Below are positions 1 to 9,012 of a stretch of DNA of 64,000 nucleotides, one piece after another. The translations under genes were made by a program, and so were the position numbers. The first letter of the stretch is position 1. Every line of letters begins with the position of its first letter. The notes beneath the pieces are model-generated. The model did no database searches. It had not been told where the DNA came from and saw only the letters and a list, made by a program, of their open reading frames with translations. Where the stretch lies: contig NZ_AFOZ01000046.1 of NCBI RefSeq assembly GCF_000217915.1, forward strand, positions 124,001 to 188,000, given 5' to 3'. The stretch is from Shewanella sp. HN-41 (GTDB taxonomy: Bacteria > Pseudomonadota > Gammaproteobacteria > Enterobacterales > Shewanellaceae).

Positions 1-849
1 AATTGTTCACATTTAACCCAAGACATTTTCTGATTTAGCTCACATTAACCCTATTTTTGCGAGCGTAATCCATATAAATTAGGTTAAATTGGTTATCAAA
101 TTGTTTTAACTTGGTTTTAATTAAGGTTTTTTAATGCAAATGCCGTTTTGAGCCTGGGATCCACTTTCAATCAATCCCCGCTTCTTGTTATCCTCCCGCC
201 CGCACAAAAAAGTTGCAGCTTGAATTTTTATTCAGCCAACGATTTCCTCCCGTTCAGCCGGACCTGTTAATTGAAATTCGCACTCAGCCAATTTATCGCT
301 GAAGGATTGAATCTCGTTGCGAGGTTCTCCCACTTCAGTATGACAAACCTAACCCTACTTTTTGGGTTACTGTTTGTGCTGCCCGCAGCTGACTTAGTGT
401 CAGTGATGGTCGGCGGCTGTATCGATATTGGTGAGTTAATCACCTTGAGCGATGGATTTTTAATCGAGTTTTTCGGCGCCACGCTGCTGAGCATATTACT
501 GCTCGACCCCCAGATTATTAAGCAATTGTGGAATCTGTTCGACAATGGCTTCAAGTTTTTCAACAGCTTAGATTTAACTAATGCTGCCCAGTTTTTAGCA
601 CCCCCAAGGCTAAAATCCCTCGAGCACCTTGCGCACGGTTGTCGCGCCCCACCATTGTAACTCTCTGTTTTAAAATTCAAATTTAGCATTAAGCGCTGAA
701 AGTCGATCCTCAATCTTGCATTGGGGTGGTAGGCATTTTTTGTGCCGCGCTCGAGCCACTTTCGGATTTGCCTTCGGATAACACCGCTCAATGCTACTGC
801 CAATCTCTCTGGGCAGAGTTGTAAACCTTAGGGTTAGAGGAATCTTCCT
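1..849. other. Long region upstream of cyoA with no convincing gene
   Basis: Open frames exist on both strands (about 271-660 on plus, 267-803 on minus), but they overlap each other, start with rare codons, lack a clear ribosome binding site and match no family I know. The plus frame has a hydrophobic stretch that could mislead. The only site I can support is a CRP-like palindrome at 29-44. The cyo promoter should lie somewhere in 660-835, but I see no clear -35/-10 pair. Confidence 0.4.
29..44. promoter_or_regulatory. CRP-like binding site
   Basis: The 16-mer TCTGATTTAGCTCACA matches the CRP consensus TGTGATCTAGATCACA at 13 of 16 positions, including the complete right half. It is about 800 bp from cyoA, so it may serve a gene to the left of the window. 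Confidence 0.4.
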
Positions 850-1878
850 TTGTTAATTCGAAATTTAAGTAAAGTAGCATTCGCGGCGATCGCCCTGATG
901 CTCGCAGGCTGTGATGGCGGCGTATTGGATCCCAAGGGCCAGATCGGTGTCGATGAAAAGCACCTGATCATCATCGCTACCCTACTCATGCTGATTGTGG
1001 TTATCCCCGTCATCTTCATGACTTTGTTCTTCGCATGGAAATACCGCGATGGCCGAGATCATGAGGTTTACGCCCCTAAATGGTCCCATTCAAGTGCGAT
1101 TGAAACCGTGGTTTGGATTGTGCCGATTGTGATCGTTGTGATTTTAGGCGTGATCACTTGGGGCTCGACCCATGATCTCGACCCTTATAAACCGCTCAAA
1201 CACGAAGCAAAACCGATTACGGTTGAAGTGGTTTCGATGGACTGGAAATGGTTATTTATCTATCCAGAACAAGGCATCGCATCGGTAAACGAGTTGGCAT
1301 TCCCAACCAATGTGCCAGTGAACTTTAAGATCACCTCAGATACCGCAATGAACTCTTTCTTTATCCCGCAGTTAGGTAGCCAAATCTACTCAATGGCTGG
1401 GATGACGACTAAGTTGCACCTGATTGCCAACGAACCCGGTACCTATGACGGTATTTCCGCTAACTATAGCGGCGCAGGTTTTGCGGGCATGAAGTTTAAA
1501 GCCATTGCCACGCCAACGGCGGCCGACTTCGATGCTTGGGTAGCCAAGGCCAAACAACAGGCGACTAAGACCTTAGACTCTGCGACTTACCAAGCCTTAG
1601 CACAGAAAAGTGAAAACAATCCTGTTGAATACTTTGGCTCAGTGAGTCACGGCATGTTCGATCAAATCGTTATGCAATACATGCACATGGACTCAAACGA
1701 GAACATGGCAGGCCATGAAGGTATGGAACACATGAGTGCCGACCACAATATGGCTGGCATGCACCACGATATGGCGCATATGGCGAGCGACCAGAAGATG
1801 GCCGACATGGAAGGCTCAACCCATTCTGACACTTCATCTACAGAACACTCATCCACTCACCAAGTGGAGGCGGAGTAA
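850..1878 (+). CDS. cyoA: Cytochrome bo3 ubiquinol oxidase subunit II
   Basis: Subunit II of the proton-pumping quinol oxidase of the inner membrane. The 342-residue product begins with a lipoprotein signal peptide (LAGC, Cys21), has two further membrane spans at about 38-66 and 84-105, and then a periplasmic cupredoxin fold. Like other quinol oxidases it lacks the CuA cysteine ligands. The start is a TTG preceded by AGAGGA at 836-841 with an 8-base gap, which leaves the signal peptide intact. The last 70 or so residues are strikingly rich in His and Met; E. coli CyoA has a shorter tail of the same type. It is the first gene of cyoABCDE, and cyoB starts two bases after its stop. Confidence 0.95.
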   Translation: MLIRNLSKVAFAAIALMLAGCDGGVLDPKGQIGVDEKHLIIIATLLMLIVVIPVIFMTLFFAWKYRDGRDHEVYAPKWSHSSAIETVVWIVPIVIVVILGVITWGSTHDLDPYKPLKHEAKPITVEVVSMDWKWLFIYPEQGIASVNELAFPTNVPVNFKITSDTAMNSFFIPQLGSQIYSMAGMTTKLHLIANEPGTYDGISANYSGAGFAGMKFKAIATPTAADFDAWVAKAKQQATKTLDSATYQALAQKSENNPVEYFGSVSHGMFDQIVMQYMHMDSNENMAGHEGMEHMSADHNMAGMHHDMAHMASDQKMADMEGSTHSDTSSTEHSSTHQVEAE

Positions 1879-1880
1879 TC

Positions 1881-3860
1881 ATGTCTTTTCTCGGTAAATT
1901 AAGCTTAGATGCGATCCCGTATCATGAGCCTATCATCATGGTGACCCTTGCGGTTGTTGCCGTGATAGGCCTGTACGTCGCAGCCTTGATCACTAAACAC
2001 AAAAAATGGGGCGTGCTTTGGCACGACTGGTTAACCTCGGTTGACCATAAACGCCTCGGTATCATGTACATAGTGCTTGCCTTCATCATGCTGATCCGCG
2101 GTTTTTCCGACGCCATCATGATGCGTACTCAACAGGCACTGGCCACCAATGGCGCCGCAGGTTATCTGCCACCAGAACATTACGACCAAATCTTCACTGC
2201 CCACGGCGTGATCATGATTATCTTTATGGCGATGCCATTTATGATCGGTCTAATGAACTTAGTGCTGCCACTGCAAATCGGTGCCCGCGACGTTGCCTTC
2301 CCCTTCTTGAACAACCTCAGCTTCTGGTTAACTGCGTCTGGTGCCGTGCTGATCAATATTTCATTAGGTTTAGGTGAATTCGCCCGTACCGGTTGGGTAG
2401 CTTACCCGCCGTTGTCTGAACTGGCTTACAGTCCGGGAGTTGGGGTCGATTACTATATCTGGGCACTGCAGATTTCGGGCATAGGGACAACCTTAACCGG
2501 GGTCAACTTTATCGCGACTGTGCTTAAGATGCGCGCGCCAGGTATGAAGCTGATGCAAATGCCAATCTTCACTTGGACTTGTACGTGGGCGAACATATTG
2601 ATCGTTGCGTCATTTCCTATCTTAACCGCTGTGTTAGCTCTGCTGACACTCGACCGTTACATGGATTTCCACTTCTTCACCAATGACGGTGGCGGTAACG
2701 CCATGATGTATATCAACCTGTTTTGGGCGTGGGGACATCCTGAAGTTTACATCCTGATTTTGCCTGCTTTTGGTATTTTCTCCGATGTGATCTCAACCTT
2801 TACCTCTAAACGCCTGTTCGGTTACACCTCTATGGTGTGGGCGAGTGGTGCGATTTCAATTCTAGGTTTCATCGTTTGGTTACACCACTTCTTCACCATG
2901 GGCTCAAGTGCCAACGTCAACGCCTTCTTCGGGGTGATGACTATGGTGATTGCGGTTCCAACCGGGGTAAAACTGTTTAACTGGTTGTTCACTATTTACC
3001 GCGGCCGCCTGCGCTTAACTGTGCCAGTGCTGTGGACCTTAGGCTTTATGGTGACTTTCACCATAGGCGGTATGACGGGCGTGTTATTGGCCGTACCTGG
3101 TGCCGACTACGTACTGCACAACAGCTTGTTCCTGATCGCTCACTTCCATAACACCATTATCGGTGGTGCCGTGTTCGGTTACTTAGCCGGTTTTGCTTAC
3201 TGGTTCCCGAAAGCGACGGGTTTCCACTTAAATGAGCGTTTAGGTAAAGCTTCATTCTGGTGCTGGCAAATTGGTTTCTATGTGGCCTTTATGCCGCTGT
3301 ATGTACTCGGTTTTATGGGTATGACTCGCCGTATCAACCACATTGATAACCCTGCATGGAACATGTGGATCTATATCGCTGCCGTGGGTGCTTGCATCAT
3401 CATGGTCGGTATCATTCTGCAATTCGTGCAACTGTACGTGAGTATCCGTGACCGCGACCAAAACCGTGACACCACGGGCGACCCATGGAATGGCCACACA
3501 CTGGAATGGTCAACCGCCTCACCACCACAGTTCTACAACTTTGCTAAGTTGCCACAAGTGTCTGATATCGATGCCTTTACCGATGCCAAAGAAAAAGGCA
3601 CCGCATATCAACGCCAAAAACACTATCAGCCAATCCATATGCCGAAGAATACCCCGAGCGGTATCTTAATGGCGCTGGGCATTACCGCCGCTGGTTTTGC
3701 TGCGATTTGGCACATTCTGTGGCTCGCGATTGTGGGCATGGTGGGCGCGTTTATCGTGTTCTTATTCCGTGCTTATAACAACGATGTCGACTATTACGTT
3801 CAACCCGATGAAGTGGCACGCATTGAAAATGCTCACTTAAACAATGTAGTAAGGGGCTGA
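1881..3860 (+). CDS. cyoB: Cytochrome bo3 ubiquinol oxidase subunit I
   Basis: Catalytic haem-copper subunit that oxidises quinol, reduces oxygen to water and pumps protons. The 659 residues are close to the E. coli length. The haem-copper ligands are visible in order: the His of AHGVIMIIF (low-spin haem), WGHPEVYILILP (CuB His with the cross-linked Tyr), the LHHFFT His pair (CuB), and AHFHNTIIGG (haem o3 and low-spin haem). The many membrane spans fit the family. It lies two bases after cyoA and one base before cyoC, so it is part of a tight operon. Confidence 0.97.
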   Translation: MSFLGKLSLDAIPYHEPIIMVTLAVVAVIGLYVAALITKHKKWGVLWHDWLTSVDHKRLGIMYIVLAFIMLIRGFSDAIMMRTQQALATNGAAGYLPPEHYDQIFTAHGVIMIIFMAMPFMIGLMNLVLPLQIGARDVAFPFLNNLSFWLTASGAVLINISLGLGEFARTGWVAYPPLSELAYSPGVGVDYYIWALQISGIGTTLTGVNFIATVLKMRAPGMKLMQMPIFTWTCTWANILIVASFPILTAVLALLTLDRYMDFHFFTNDGGGNAMMYINLFWAWGHPEVYILILPAFGIFSDVISTFTSKRLFGYTSMVWASGAISILGFIVWLHHFFTMGSSANVNAFFGVMTMVIAVPTGVKLFNWLFTIYRGRLRLTVPVLWTLGFMVTFTIGGMTGVLLAVPGADYVLHNSLFLIAHFHNTIIGGAVFGYLAGFAYWFPKATGFHLNERLGKASFWCWQIGFYVAFMPLYVLGFMGMTRRINHIDNPAWNMWIYIAAVGACIIMVGIILQFVQLYVSIRDRDQNRDTTGDPWNGHTLEWSTASPPQFYNFAKLPQVSDIDAFTDAKEKGTAYQRQKHYQPIHMPKNTPSGILMALGITAAGFAAIWHILWLAIVGMVGAFIVFLFRAYNNDVDYYVQPDEVARIENAHLNNVVRG

Positions 3861-3861
3861 T

Positions 3862-4482
3862 ATGAGTGTTGCAATCCCAGCTGATTTAGAAGTTGCTCAC
3901 GCCGAGGAGCACCACGAGCACCATGATACGGGTGGCAACACCCTGTTTGGTTTTTGGCTCTACCTGATGACCGACTGCATCCTGTTTGCATCGGTATTTG
4001 CCACCTACGCCGTGCTCTATATGAACACCGACGGCGGTGTATCGGGTAAAGACATTTTCGAACTGGACTTTGTGCTGATCGAAACCGCAGCCCTGCTGCT
4101 CAGTAGTATTACCTATGGTTTCGCGTTGATTTTCGCTAAGCGCCACAACAGGTTGACGACTCTCACTTGGTTAGCCATTACCTTTGCACTGGGCTGTGTG
4201 TTTATCGGCATGGAAGTCTATGAGTTCCATCACCTGATCGAACATGGCAATGGCCCACAACGCAGCGCCTTCCTGTCATCTTTCTTCACCTTAGTGGGCA
4301 TGCACGGCTTGCACGTGACCGCTGGGTTAATTTGGATGGCGATTATGATGATTGAAGTCGCCAAAACGGGCTTAGGTAACCGCAGCATCACTCGCCTGAG
4401 CTGCTTAAGCTTGTTCTGGCATTTCCTCGACATAGTGTGGATTTGCGTATTCACCGTAGTGTACTTATTGGGAGCACTGTAA
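3862..4482 (+). CDS. cyoC: Cytochrome bo3 ubiquinol oxidase subunit III
   Basis: Subunit III of the bo3 oxidase, 206 residues with five predicted membrane spans, as in E. coli. The family signatures GFWLYLMTDC near the start and MHGLHVTAGLIWM in the second half are present. A His/Glu-rich stretch (EEHHEHHD) precedes the first span. Its stop overlaps the cyoD start (TAATG at 4480-4484), which suggests translational coupling. Confidence 0.95.
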   Translation: MSVAIPADLEVAHAEEHHEHHDTGGNTLFGFWLYLMTDCILFASVFATYAVLYMNTDGGVSGKDIFELDFVLIETAALLLSSITYGFALIFAKRHNRLTTLTWLAITFALGCVFIGMEVYEFHHLIEHGNGPQRSAFLSSFFTLVGMHGLHVTAGLIWMAIMMIEVAKTGLGNRSITRLSCLSLFWHFLDIVWICVFTVVYLLGAL

Positions 4483-4823
4483 TGGGCGCACATACTCAAT
4501 CACATGACCATAGCCATGGCGCAGATGATCTGGCCGCCAGCATCAAGTCCTACTTAGTCGGTTTTGTGCTGTCAGTGGTGTTAACTGCCATCCCATTCTG
4601 GGCGGTAATGACCCATCACTTCGAGCAATCGACGACGCTCGCCATCGTCGTTGTCGCGGCACTGGTGCAGATTTTGGTACACCTTAAGTACTTCCTGCAC
4701 TTGGACTTCTCTAAGGAAGGCAAGATCAACACCTTCTCCTTCCTATTTACCGCGCTGATCATCGTGATGGTGGTTGGCTTGTCGGTATGGATCATTCTCG
4801 AAGCTAACGCTTTGATGATGTAA
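4482..4823 (+). CDS. cyoD: Cytochrome bo3 ubiquinol oxidase subunit IV
   Basis: Small 113-residue subunit with three membrane spans and a His-rich N-terminus (HTQSHDHSHG). It contains the family motif VHLKYFLHLD. I start it at the ATG at 4482, which overlaps the cyoC stop, rather than at the upstream in-frame codon inside cyoC, because the resulting length matches E. coli CyoD (about 109). Confidence 0.93.
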   Translation: MGAHTQSHDHSHGADDLAASIKSYLVGFVLSVVLTAIPFWAVMTHHFEQSTTLAIVVVAALVQILVHLKYFLHLDFSKEGKINTFSFLFTALIIVMVVGLSVWIILEANALMM

Positions 4824-4836
4824 CGAGACACAGCAA

Positions 4837-5769
4837 ATGAACACACAAGCTAGATTGACATCGACGCAATGGAAAGCACGCTTCAAAGGGTATGTACAGG
4901 TCACTAAGCCTGGCATCATTTTCGGGAATCTGATTTCCGTTGCTGGCGGCTTCCTATTGGCCGCTAAGGGCGATGTGGATCTGGTCTTGATGCAGGCAAG
5001 CTTAGTGGGATTATCCTTAGTCGTCGCCTCAGGCTGTGCGATTAATAACTGTATCGACCGTGACATTGACGCCAAAATGCAGCGCACCTGCAAACGCGTC
5101 ACCGTCACAGGCGAAATCCCCCTAAGCCATGTCTTGCTGTTTGGCATCGCCTTAGGCGTACTTGGATTCGGCATCTTAGCCCTGTTCACCAATGCCTTAG
5201 CCCTGCTGTTTGCCGCTATTGGTTATGTCGTTTATGTCGGGATTTATAGCCTCTATATGAAGCGAAACTCGGTTTACGGCACCTTAGTCGGCAGCTTTTC
5301 GGGCGCAGTACCGCCCGTGGTGGGCTATTGCAGCGTGACAGGTCAAATGGATATGGGCGCAGTGATTTTATTACTGATGTTCAGTCTCTGGCAGATGCCG
5401 CACTCCTACGCCATCGCGATTTTCCGCTTTAATGACTATGCAGCCGCGAAGATCCCCGTGCTGCCCGTCGCCGAAGGGATGGCCAAGGCGAAGCACCATA
5501 TAGTGCTCTATATCGCAGTGTTCGCCTTGGTCAGCACCATGCTGCCACTCGCAGGTTACACAGGTACAGCATTTATGGCCGTGACCTGTGCCACCAGCCT
5601 CTGGTGGCTAACTATGGCCCTCAAAGGTTATCGTCAAGATGTGGATATGCCACGTTGGGCCAGACAAGTGTTTGGTTTTTCAATTATTACCATCACAGCA
5701 CTCAGTGTAACTATGGCGCTGGATTTTCAAGCGGTCAGTCAAACCCCACTGTTTACCTTAGTGCGATAA
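4837..5769 (+). CDS. cyoE: Protohaem IX farnesyltransferase (haem o synthase)
   Basis: Membrane prenyltransferase that converts haem b to haem o, the cofactor of the CyoB active site. The 310-residue protein has the UbiA-family polyprenyl-diphosphate binding motif NNCIDRDIDAKMQRT at about 68-82 and multiple membrane spans. It follows cyoD by 13 bases and is followed by a strong terminator, so it ends the cyo operon. Confidence 0.95.
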   Translation: MNTQARLTSTQWKARFKGYVQVTKPGIIFGNLISVAGGFLLAAKGDVDLVLMQASLVGLSLVVASGCAINNCIDRDIDAKMQRTCKRVTVTGEIPLSHVLLFGIALGVLGFGILALFTNALALLFAAIGYVVYVGIYSLYMKRNSVYGTLVGSFSGAVPPVVGYCSVTGQMDMGAVILLLMFSLWQMPHSYAIAIFRFNDYAAAKIPVLPVAEGMAKAKHHIVLYIAVFALVSTMLPLAGYTGTAFMAVTCATSLWWLTMALKGYRQDVDMPRWARQVFGFSIITITALSVTMALDFQAVSQTPLFTLVR

Positions 5770-5790
5770 ACATAACCTTTATTCAAAAAC

Positions 5791-5820
5791 AAAAGCGCTA
5801 ACCTAGGTTAGCGCTTTTTT
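5791..5820 (+). terminator. Intrinsic terminator of the cyo operon
   Basis: A long perfect palindrome (AGCGCTAACC / GGTTAGCGCT) runs into TTTTTT, 21 bases after the cyoE stop. The flanking A-tract would let it work on the other strand as well. Confidence 0.9.
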
Positions 5821-5881
5821 ATTGCCATTCCCATCAAAGACAACCCAAGCTCTTGTTCTTAGAGCCAAATCAACCCAGACA

Positions 5882-6123
5882 TCATTGCTTAAGCAAGTTA
5901 GCACGCGTCTGCTCGATATCCACACCTAGCATCTGTAAGAACCCATCGACGCCGCCATATGACGGTTCGATTGTCTCGAAGAATATTCCAGCTTAATTAA
6001 CATTCTATCCAACCGCTTTTGCGAGCCTCCCCCATTCACTACTGACATCCTATAAGCTGCAGTATGCGCTTTGCCATCATAGGTATAAGTGTTCGAGGTT
6101 AAATAGCCGGCATAACACCCCAA
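5882..6123 (-). pseudogene. Frameshifted C-terminal remnant of a tyrosine-phosphatase-like protein
   Basis: On the minus strand one frame gives GYLTSNTYTYDG and continues to RMLIKLEY. A second frame takes over at about 5983 (FFETIEPSYGGVDGFLQ, then MLGVDIEQTRANLLKQ) and ends at the TGA at 5882. Joined across one frameshift, this resembles the end of the Y_phosphatase3 family: a YLLSN-like motif, then a Tyr-Gly motif and a Leu-Gly-Val tail. The catalytic N-terminal part (Cys-X5-Arg loop) is absent. The family assignment is from memory of the motif pattern. It is a decayed fragment in either case. Confidence 0.42.
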
Positions 6124-6128
6124 ACAAC

Positions 6129-6175
6129 TACCTCTTTATGGGTAGTTGCAGCTAGGAACTACCTCTTTTTAGGTA
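6129..6175. promoter_or_regulatory. Two tandem 7-2-7 NarL/NarP-like sites
   Basis: TACCTCT-TT-ATGGGTA at 6129-6144 is an inverted pair of heptamers, and both fit the NarL/NarP consensus TACYYMT. A second pair, TACCTCT-TT-TTAGGTA at 6160-6175, deviates at one base. Their centres are 31 bp apart, about three helical turns. The 7-2-7 arrangement is the one known to be bound by NarP and NarL. They lie upstream of the NtrC-like site and the sigma54 promoter of the nitrate assimilation operon. Confidence 0.55.
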
Positions 6176-6195
6176 TATGATTTTAAAAGGGTTTT

Positions 6196-6212
6196 TGCAC
6201 CAAACTTGTACA
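6196..6212. promoter_or_regulatory. NtrC-like enhancer site
   Basis: TGCAC-N7-GTACA has the length and half-site spacing of the NtrC consensus TGCAC-N7-GTGCA, with one mismatch. It is about 100 bp upstream of the sigma54 promoter, a usual distance for an enhancer. Only one copy is clear; NtrC enhancers are often paired. Confidence 0.5.
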
Positions 6213-6307
6213 ACCATTGTTAAACCTGCCCTGTTGTTGCGCAAAAGTTAAGCCTCACTAACTCGGTAAATTTTAAAAAATTGTTGTAAATCATCACTGT
6301 TTCATTT

Positions 6308-6324
6308 TTGGCCTAGCTGTTGCT
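6308..6324 (+). promoter_or_regulatory. Sigma54 (-24/-12) promoter of the nitrate assimilation operon
   Basis: TTGGCCTAGCTGTTGCT has the invariant GG (6310-6311) and GC (6322-6323) separated by exactly 10 bases, and it reproduces the TTGGC and TTGCT blocks of RpoN promoters. Transcription should start near 6335, giving a leader of only about 23 nt before the GTG start at 6358. Confidence 0.7.
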
Positions 6325-6357
6325 TATACAGTTCTACTCAATAGAGGGGGACTGCCA

Positions 6358-9012
6358 GTGAAGCTAATTCAGACAAACTGTGCCTACTGCGGTGTAGGGT
6401 GTGGGATCAGAGTGACAGAACGTGCGCAACAATACTCACTTAAAGGTGATGCTGAGCACCCTGCGAACTATGGTCGTCTATGCCAAAAGGGCGAGCGTCT
6501 ACTGCAGACGCTGCCAATGCCCAATGCACTGCGTTATCCCCGTCTGGGTGTAGATGGCAAACAACTCAGTTGGGATGAAGCAACAGCACTTATCGCCAAC
6601 AAATTTAGTGCAACCATTGCTGAACATGGTAGTGATTCGGTTGCCTTCTACCTCTCAGGTCAACTACTCACAGAGGACTATTACGTCGCCAATAAACTCG
6701 CCAAAGGCTATTGGGGTACCGCAAACGTCGATACCAATTCGCGGTTATGTATGTCGTCGGCGGTCAGCGCCCATCTGCGCGCCTTTGGTGAAGATGTAGT
6801 ACCTGGTTGCTATCAGGACTTTGATCTGGCCGATGTGATTGTCTTGGTCGGAGCCAATACTGCATGGACTCATCCAGTCTTGTTTCAGCGTATTCTGCGG
6901 GCCCGTGAAAGTCGCGGTACTAAGTTAGTGGTCATAGATCCTCGTCGCACAGCTACCGCGCGCCAAGCCGATCTGCATATCGCCATTAGCCCTGGCCAAG
7001 ATTTGTGGCTATTCTCGCTGCTATTTAAACATCTCGCGCAAACTGATTGTGTCGATCATGACTATATCGCCCAACACACCAATGGCATGAGCGATGCTCT
7101 TGCGCAGTTAACTTCTTGGCTTGGCAGCGATACCGTCGCACTGCAACAATGTGGTGTGTCAGCCTCAGCATTCCAGCAATTGCTGGCGCTATACCGTGAC
7201 CATCAAGCGGTGATGACCGCGAGCTGTATGGGCGTAAATCAGTCCATGACGGGCACAGATACCACCAATGCCATCATCAATTGCCATTTGCTCAAGGGTC
7301 ATATCGGTCTGCCTGGCTGCGGCTTCTTTTCACTGACTGGGCAACCCAACGCCATGGGCGGCCGTGAAGTCGGCGGTTTAGCCACCCAGCTTGCAAATCA
7401 CATGGGCTTTAGCATTGAGGAGCGTCAGTTACTGGCAGATTTCTGGCCCGCGAGCAACATAGCTTCGAAAGCTGGACTGACGGCGCTGGAGCTTTTCCAA
7501 GCCATGGATGAGGGAAAAATCAAAGCGGTATGGATTATGGCGACTAATCCTCTAGCATCCTTACCCGACTCAGCCCTTGTGCGCCGAGCGCTACAAACCT
7601 GCCCCTTCGTCGTGGTTTCCGATATTAGCAGCGATACCGATACCGCCAAGTTAGCTGATTTATTGCTTCCAGCCCAAGGCTGGTCAGAAAAATCGGGCAC
7701 AACCACCAACAGTGAGCGTCGTATCAGTCGTCAACGCGCCTTTAAATCCGCCTTGGGTGAAGCACGCGCCGATTGGCAAATGGTGTGTGATGTCGCCAGC
7801 GCCATGGGCTATCCAGGCTTTGACTACCCCAATGCTGCCGCGGTATTCCGTGAATACGCCAAACTGTCAGCCAAGGTTAAGCAGGCATTCCCCTATAAAC
7901 AATTTGATTTGAGTGAATTACAGCATCTGTCCGATGCCGATTATGAGGCTCTGAATCCAGTGCAATGGCCCGTCACTCAGCAGCTCACCCATTCCCGTTT
8001 ATATAGCGATGGGCAGTTTTCCTTTGCAGACGGTCGCGCCCGATTTGTCTTGCCCGTAACAACTCCAGTTCATCAGCAAACGACGGAACATCAGGGCTCC
8101 TTGCTGCTGATCTCTGGTCGCAGTCGCGATCAATGGCACACTCGCAGCCGTACTGGTCATGTGGCGCAGTTGGTGTCCCACGAACAACAGCCCTGTGTGT
8201 ACGCCCACCCAGAGACTTTGGCGGCGCAGCGGCTCACCTCGGGCCAGTTGGTCACGCTTACTAGCCAAAACCACACAGAATTTACCCGCGAACTCTTAGT
8301 GCAAGTGCTCGCCGACGAAACGGTACAATTCGGTCATCTGTTTATGTCGATGCACTGGACTGGCCGTGAAACCGGTATTGCCAGTGTGAATCAGTTACTC
8401 GATAGCCGCTTCGATCCGATCTCCAAACAACCCGCCTTCAAAGGTCAGAGGGTTTCTATTACCAGCCGCGCCGAGGTGTTGCAGGGCATTGAGTGGGGCA
8501 ATATCACCGCGATTGCAGACCAGCTTTATCAGTTCGATCAAGTTTTGCTCGAAGGCTCATGCCGCCATTTGGCGATTCGCCAAGACGACTCACCCACGGC
8601 TACCAACGGCCTCAAATGGGCTGTGGGTGATGTTGAAATCCATTGCCAACTCAATGTTGGCCGTATTAGTGCTATTCGTCTGTTGTCACCACTGCGTATC
8701 GCTATCGATAAAGAAGCAGTGCTTCGGCTCATTGGTGACATTGCCAACGCCCAATCCATTGGCAAGTTAGAGCGGCTAGTATGCACAGGCGATAGCCCTT
8801 TGGTCTGTGTCTGCAAAGGCGTGAGCCGCGATCAAATCATCACAGTGGCACAAAGTTTCACGCCAGCAAAACGCTTGGAAGCGGTGCAGCAATTAACAGG
8901 TTGTGGCACAGGTTGTGGCAGTTGCCGCGGTGAGTTGCTGTCAATTCTGGAGCAAAGCTTTGCCGCATCCGTTTCAGCGGTAACCATGGGAGGAGTTCAA
9001 GATGCAGAATAA
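6358..9012 (+). CDS. nasA: Assimilatory nitrate reductase, catalytic subunit
   Basis: Cytoplasmic molybdenum enzyme that reduces nitrate to nitrite for assimilation. The 884 residues start with the 4Fe-4S cysteines CAYCGVGC (8-15) and RLCQKGE (fourth Cys at about 43), followed by the Mo-bisMGD oxidoreductase domains. The C-terminus adds a BFD-like [2Fe-2S] domain with CVCKG at about 817 and GCGTGCGSCRGE at about 848, typical of the NasA type. The start is GTG with AGAGGGGG seven bases upstream. Expression is probably driven by the sigma54 promoter at 6308. The cobA start overlaps its end by 11 bases. The name nasA follows Klebsiella; related genes are also called narB or nasC. Confidence 0.93.
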   Translation: MKLIQTNCAYCGVGCGIRVTERAQQYSLKGDAEHPANYGRLCQKGERLLQTLPMPNALRYPRLGVDGKQLSWDEATALIANKFSATIAEHGSDSVAFYLSGQLLTEDYYVANKLAKGYWGTANVDTNSRLCMSSAVSAHLRAFGEDVVPGCYQDFDLADVIVLVGANTAWTHPVLFQRILRARESRGTKLVVIDPRRTATARQADLHIAISPGQDLWLFSLLFKHLAQTDCVDHDYIAQHTNGMSDALAQLTSWLGSDTVALQQCGVSASAFQQLLALYRDHQAVMTASCMGVNQSMTGTDTTNAIINCHLLKGHIGLPGCGFFSLTGQPNAMGGREVGGLATQLANHMGFSIEERQLLADFWPASNIASKAGLTALELFQAMDEGKIKAVWIMATNPLASLPDSALVRRALQTCPFVVVSDISSDTDTAKLADLLLPAQGWSEKSGTTTNSERRISRQRAFKSALGEARADWQMVCDVASAMGYPGFDYPNAAAVFREYAKLSAKVKQAFPYKQFDLSELQHLSDADYEALNPVQWPVTQQLTHSRLYSDGQFSFADGRARFVLPVTTPVHQQTTEHQGSLLLISGRSRDQWHTRSRTGHVAQLVSHEQQPCVYAHPETLAAQRLTSGQLVTLTSQNHTEFTRELLVQVLADETVQFGHLFMSMHWTGRETGIASVNQLLDSRFDPISKQPAFKGQRVSITSRAEVLQGIEWGNITAIADQLYQFDQVLLEGSCRHLAIRQDDSPTATNGLKWAVGDVEIHCQLNVGRISAIRLLSPLRIAIDKEAVLRLIGDIANAQSIGKLERLVCTGDSPLVCVCKGVSRDQIITVAQSFTPAKRLEAVQQLTGCGTGCGSCRGELLSILEQSFAASVSAVTMGGVQDAE

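Noticed and set aside
267..803. Overlapping open frames on both strands before cyoA (129 and 178 codons)
   Set aside because: They overlap antisense to each other, have no ribosome binding site and resemble no protein; the hydrophobic stretch in the plus frame is not enough.
6124..6180. ANTAR/NasR-type two-hairpin leader RNA in the AACTACC repeats
   Set aside because: The repeats lie upstream of the sigma54 promoter, so they would not be in the transcript, and the loops lack the A1/G4 pattern.
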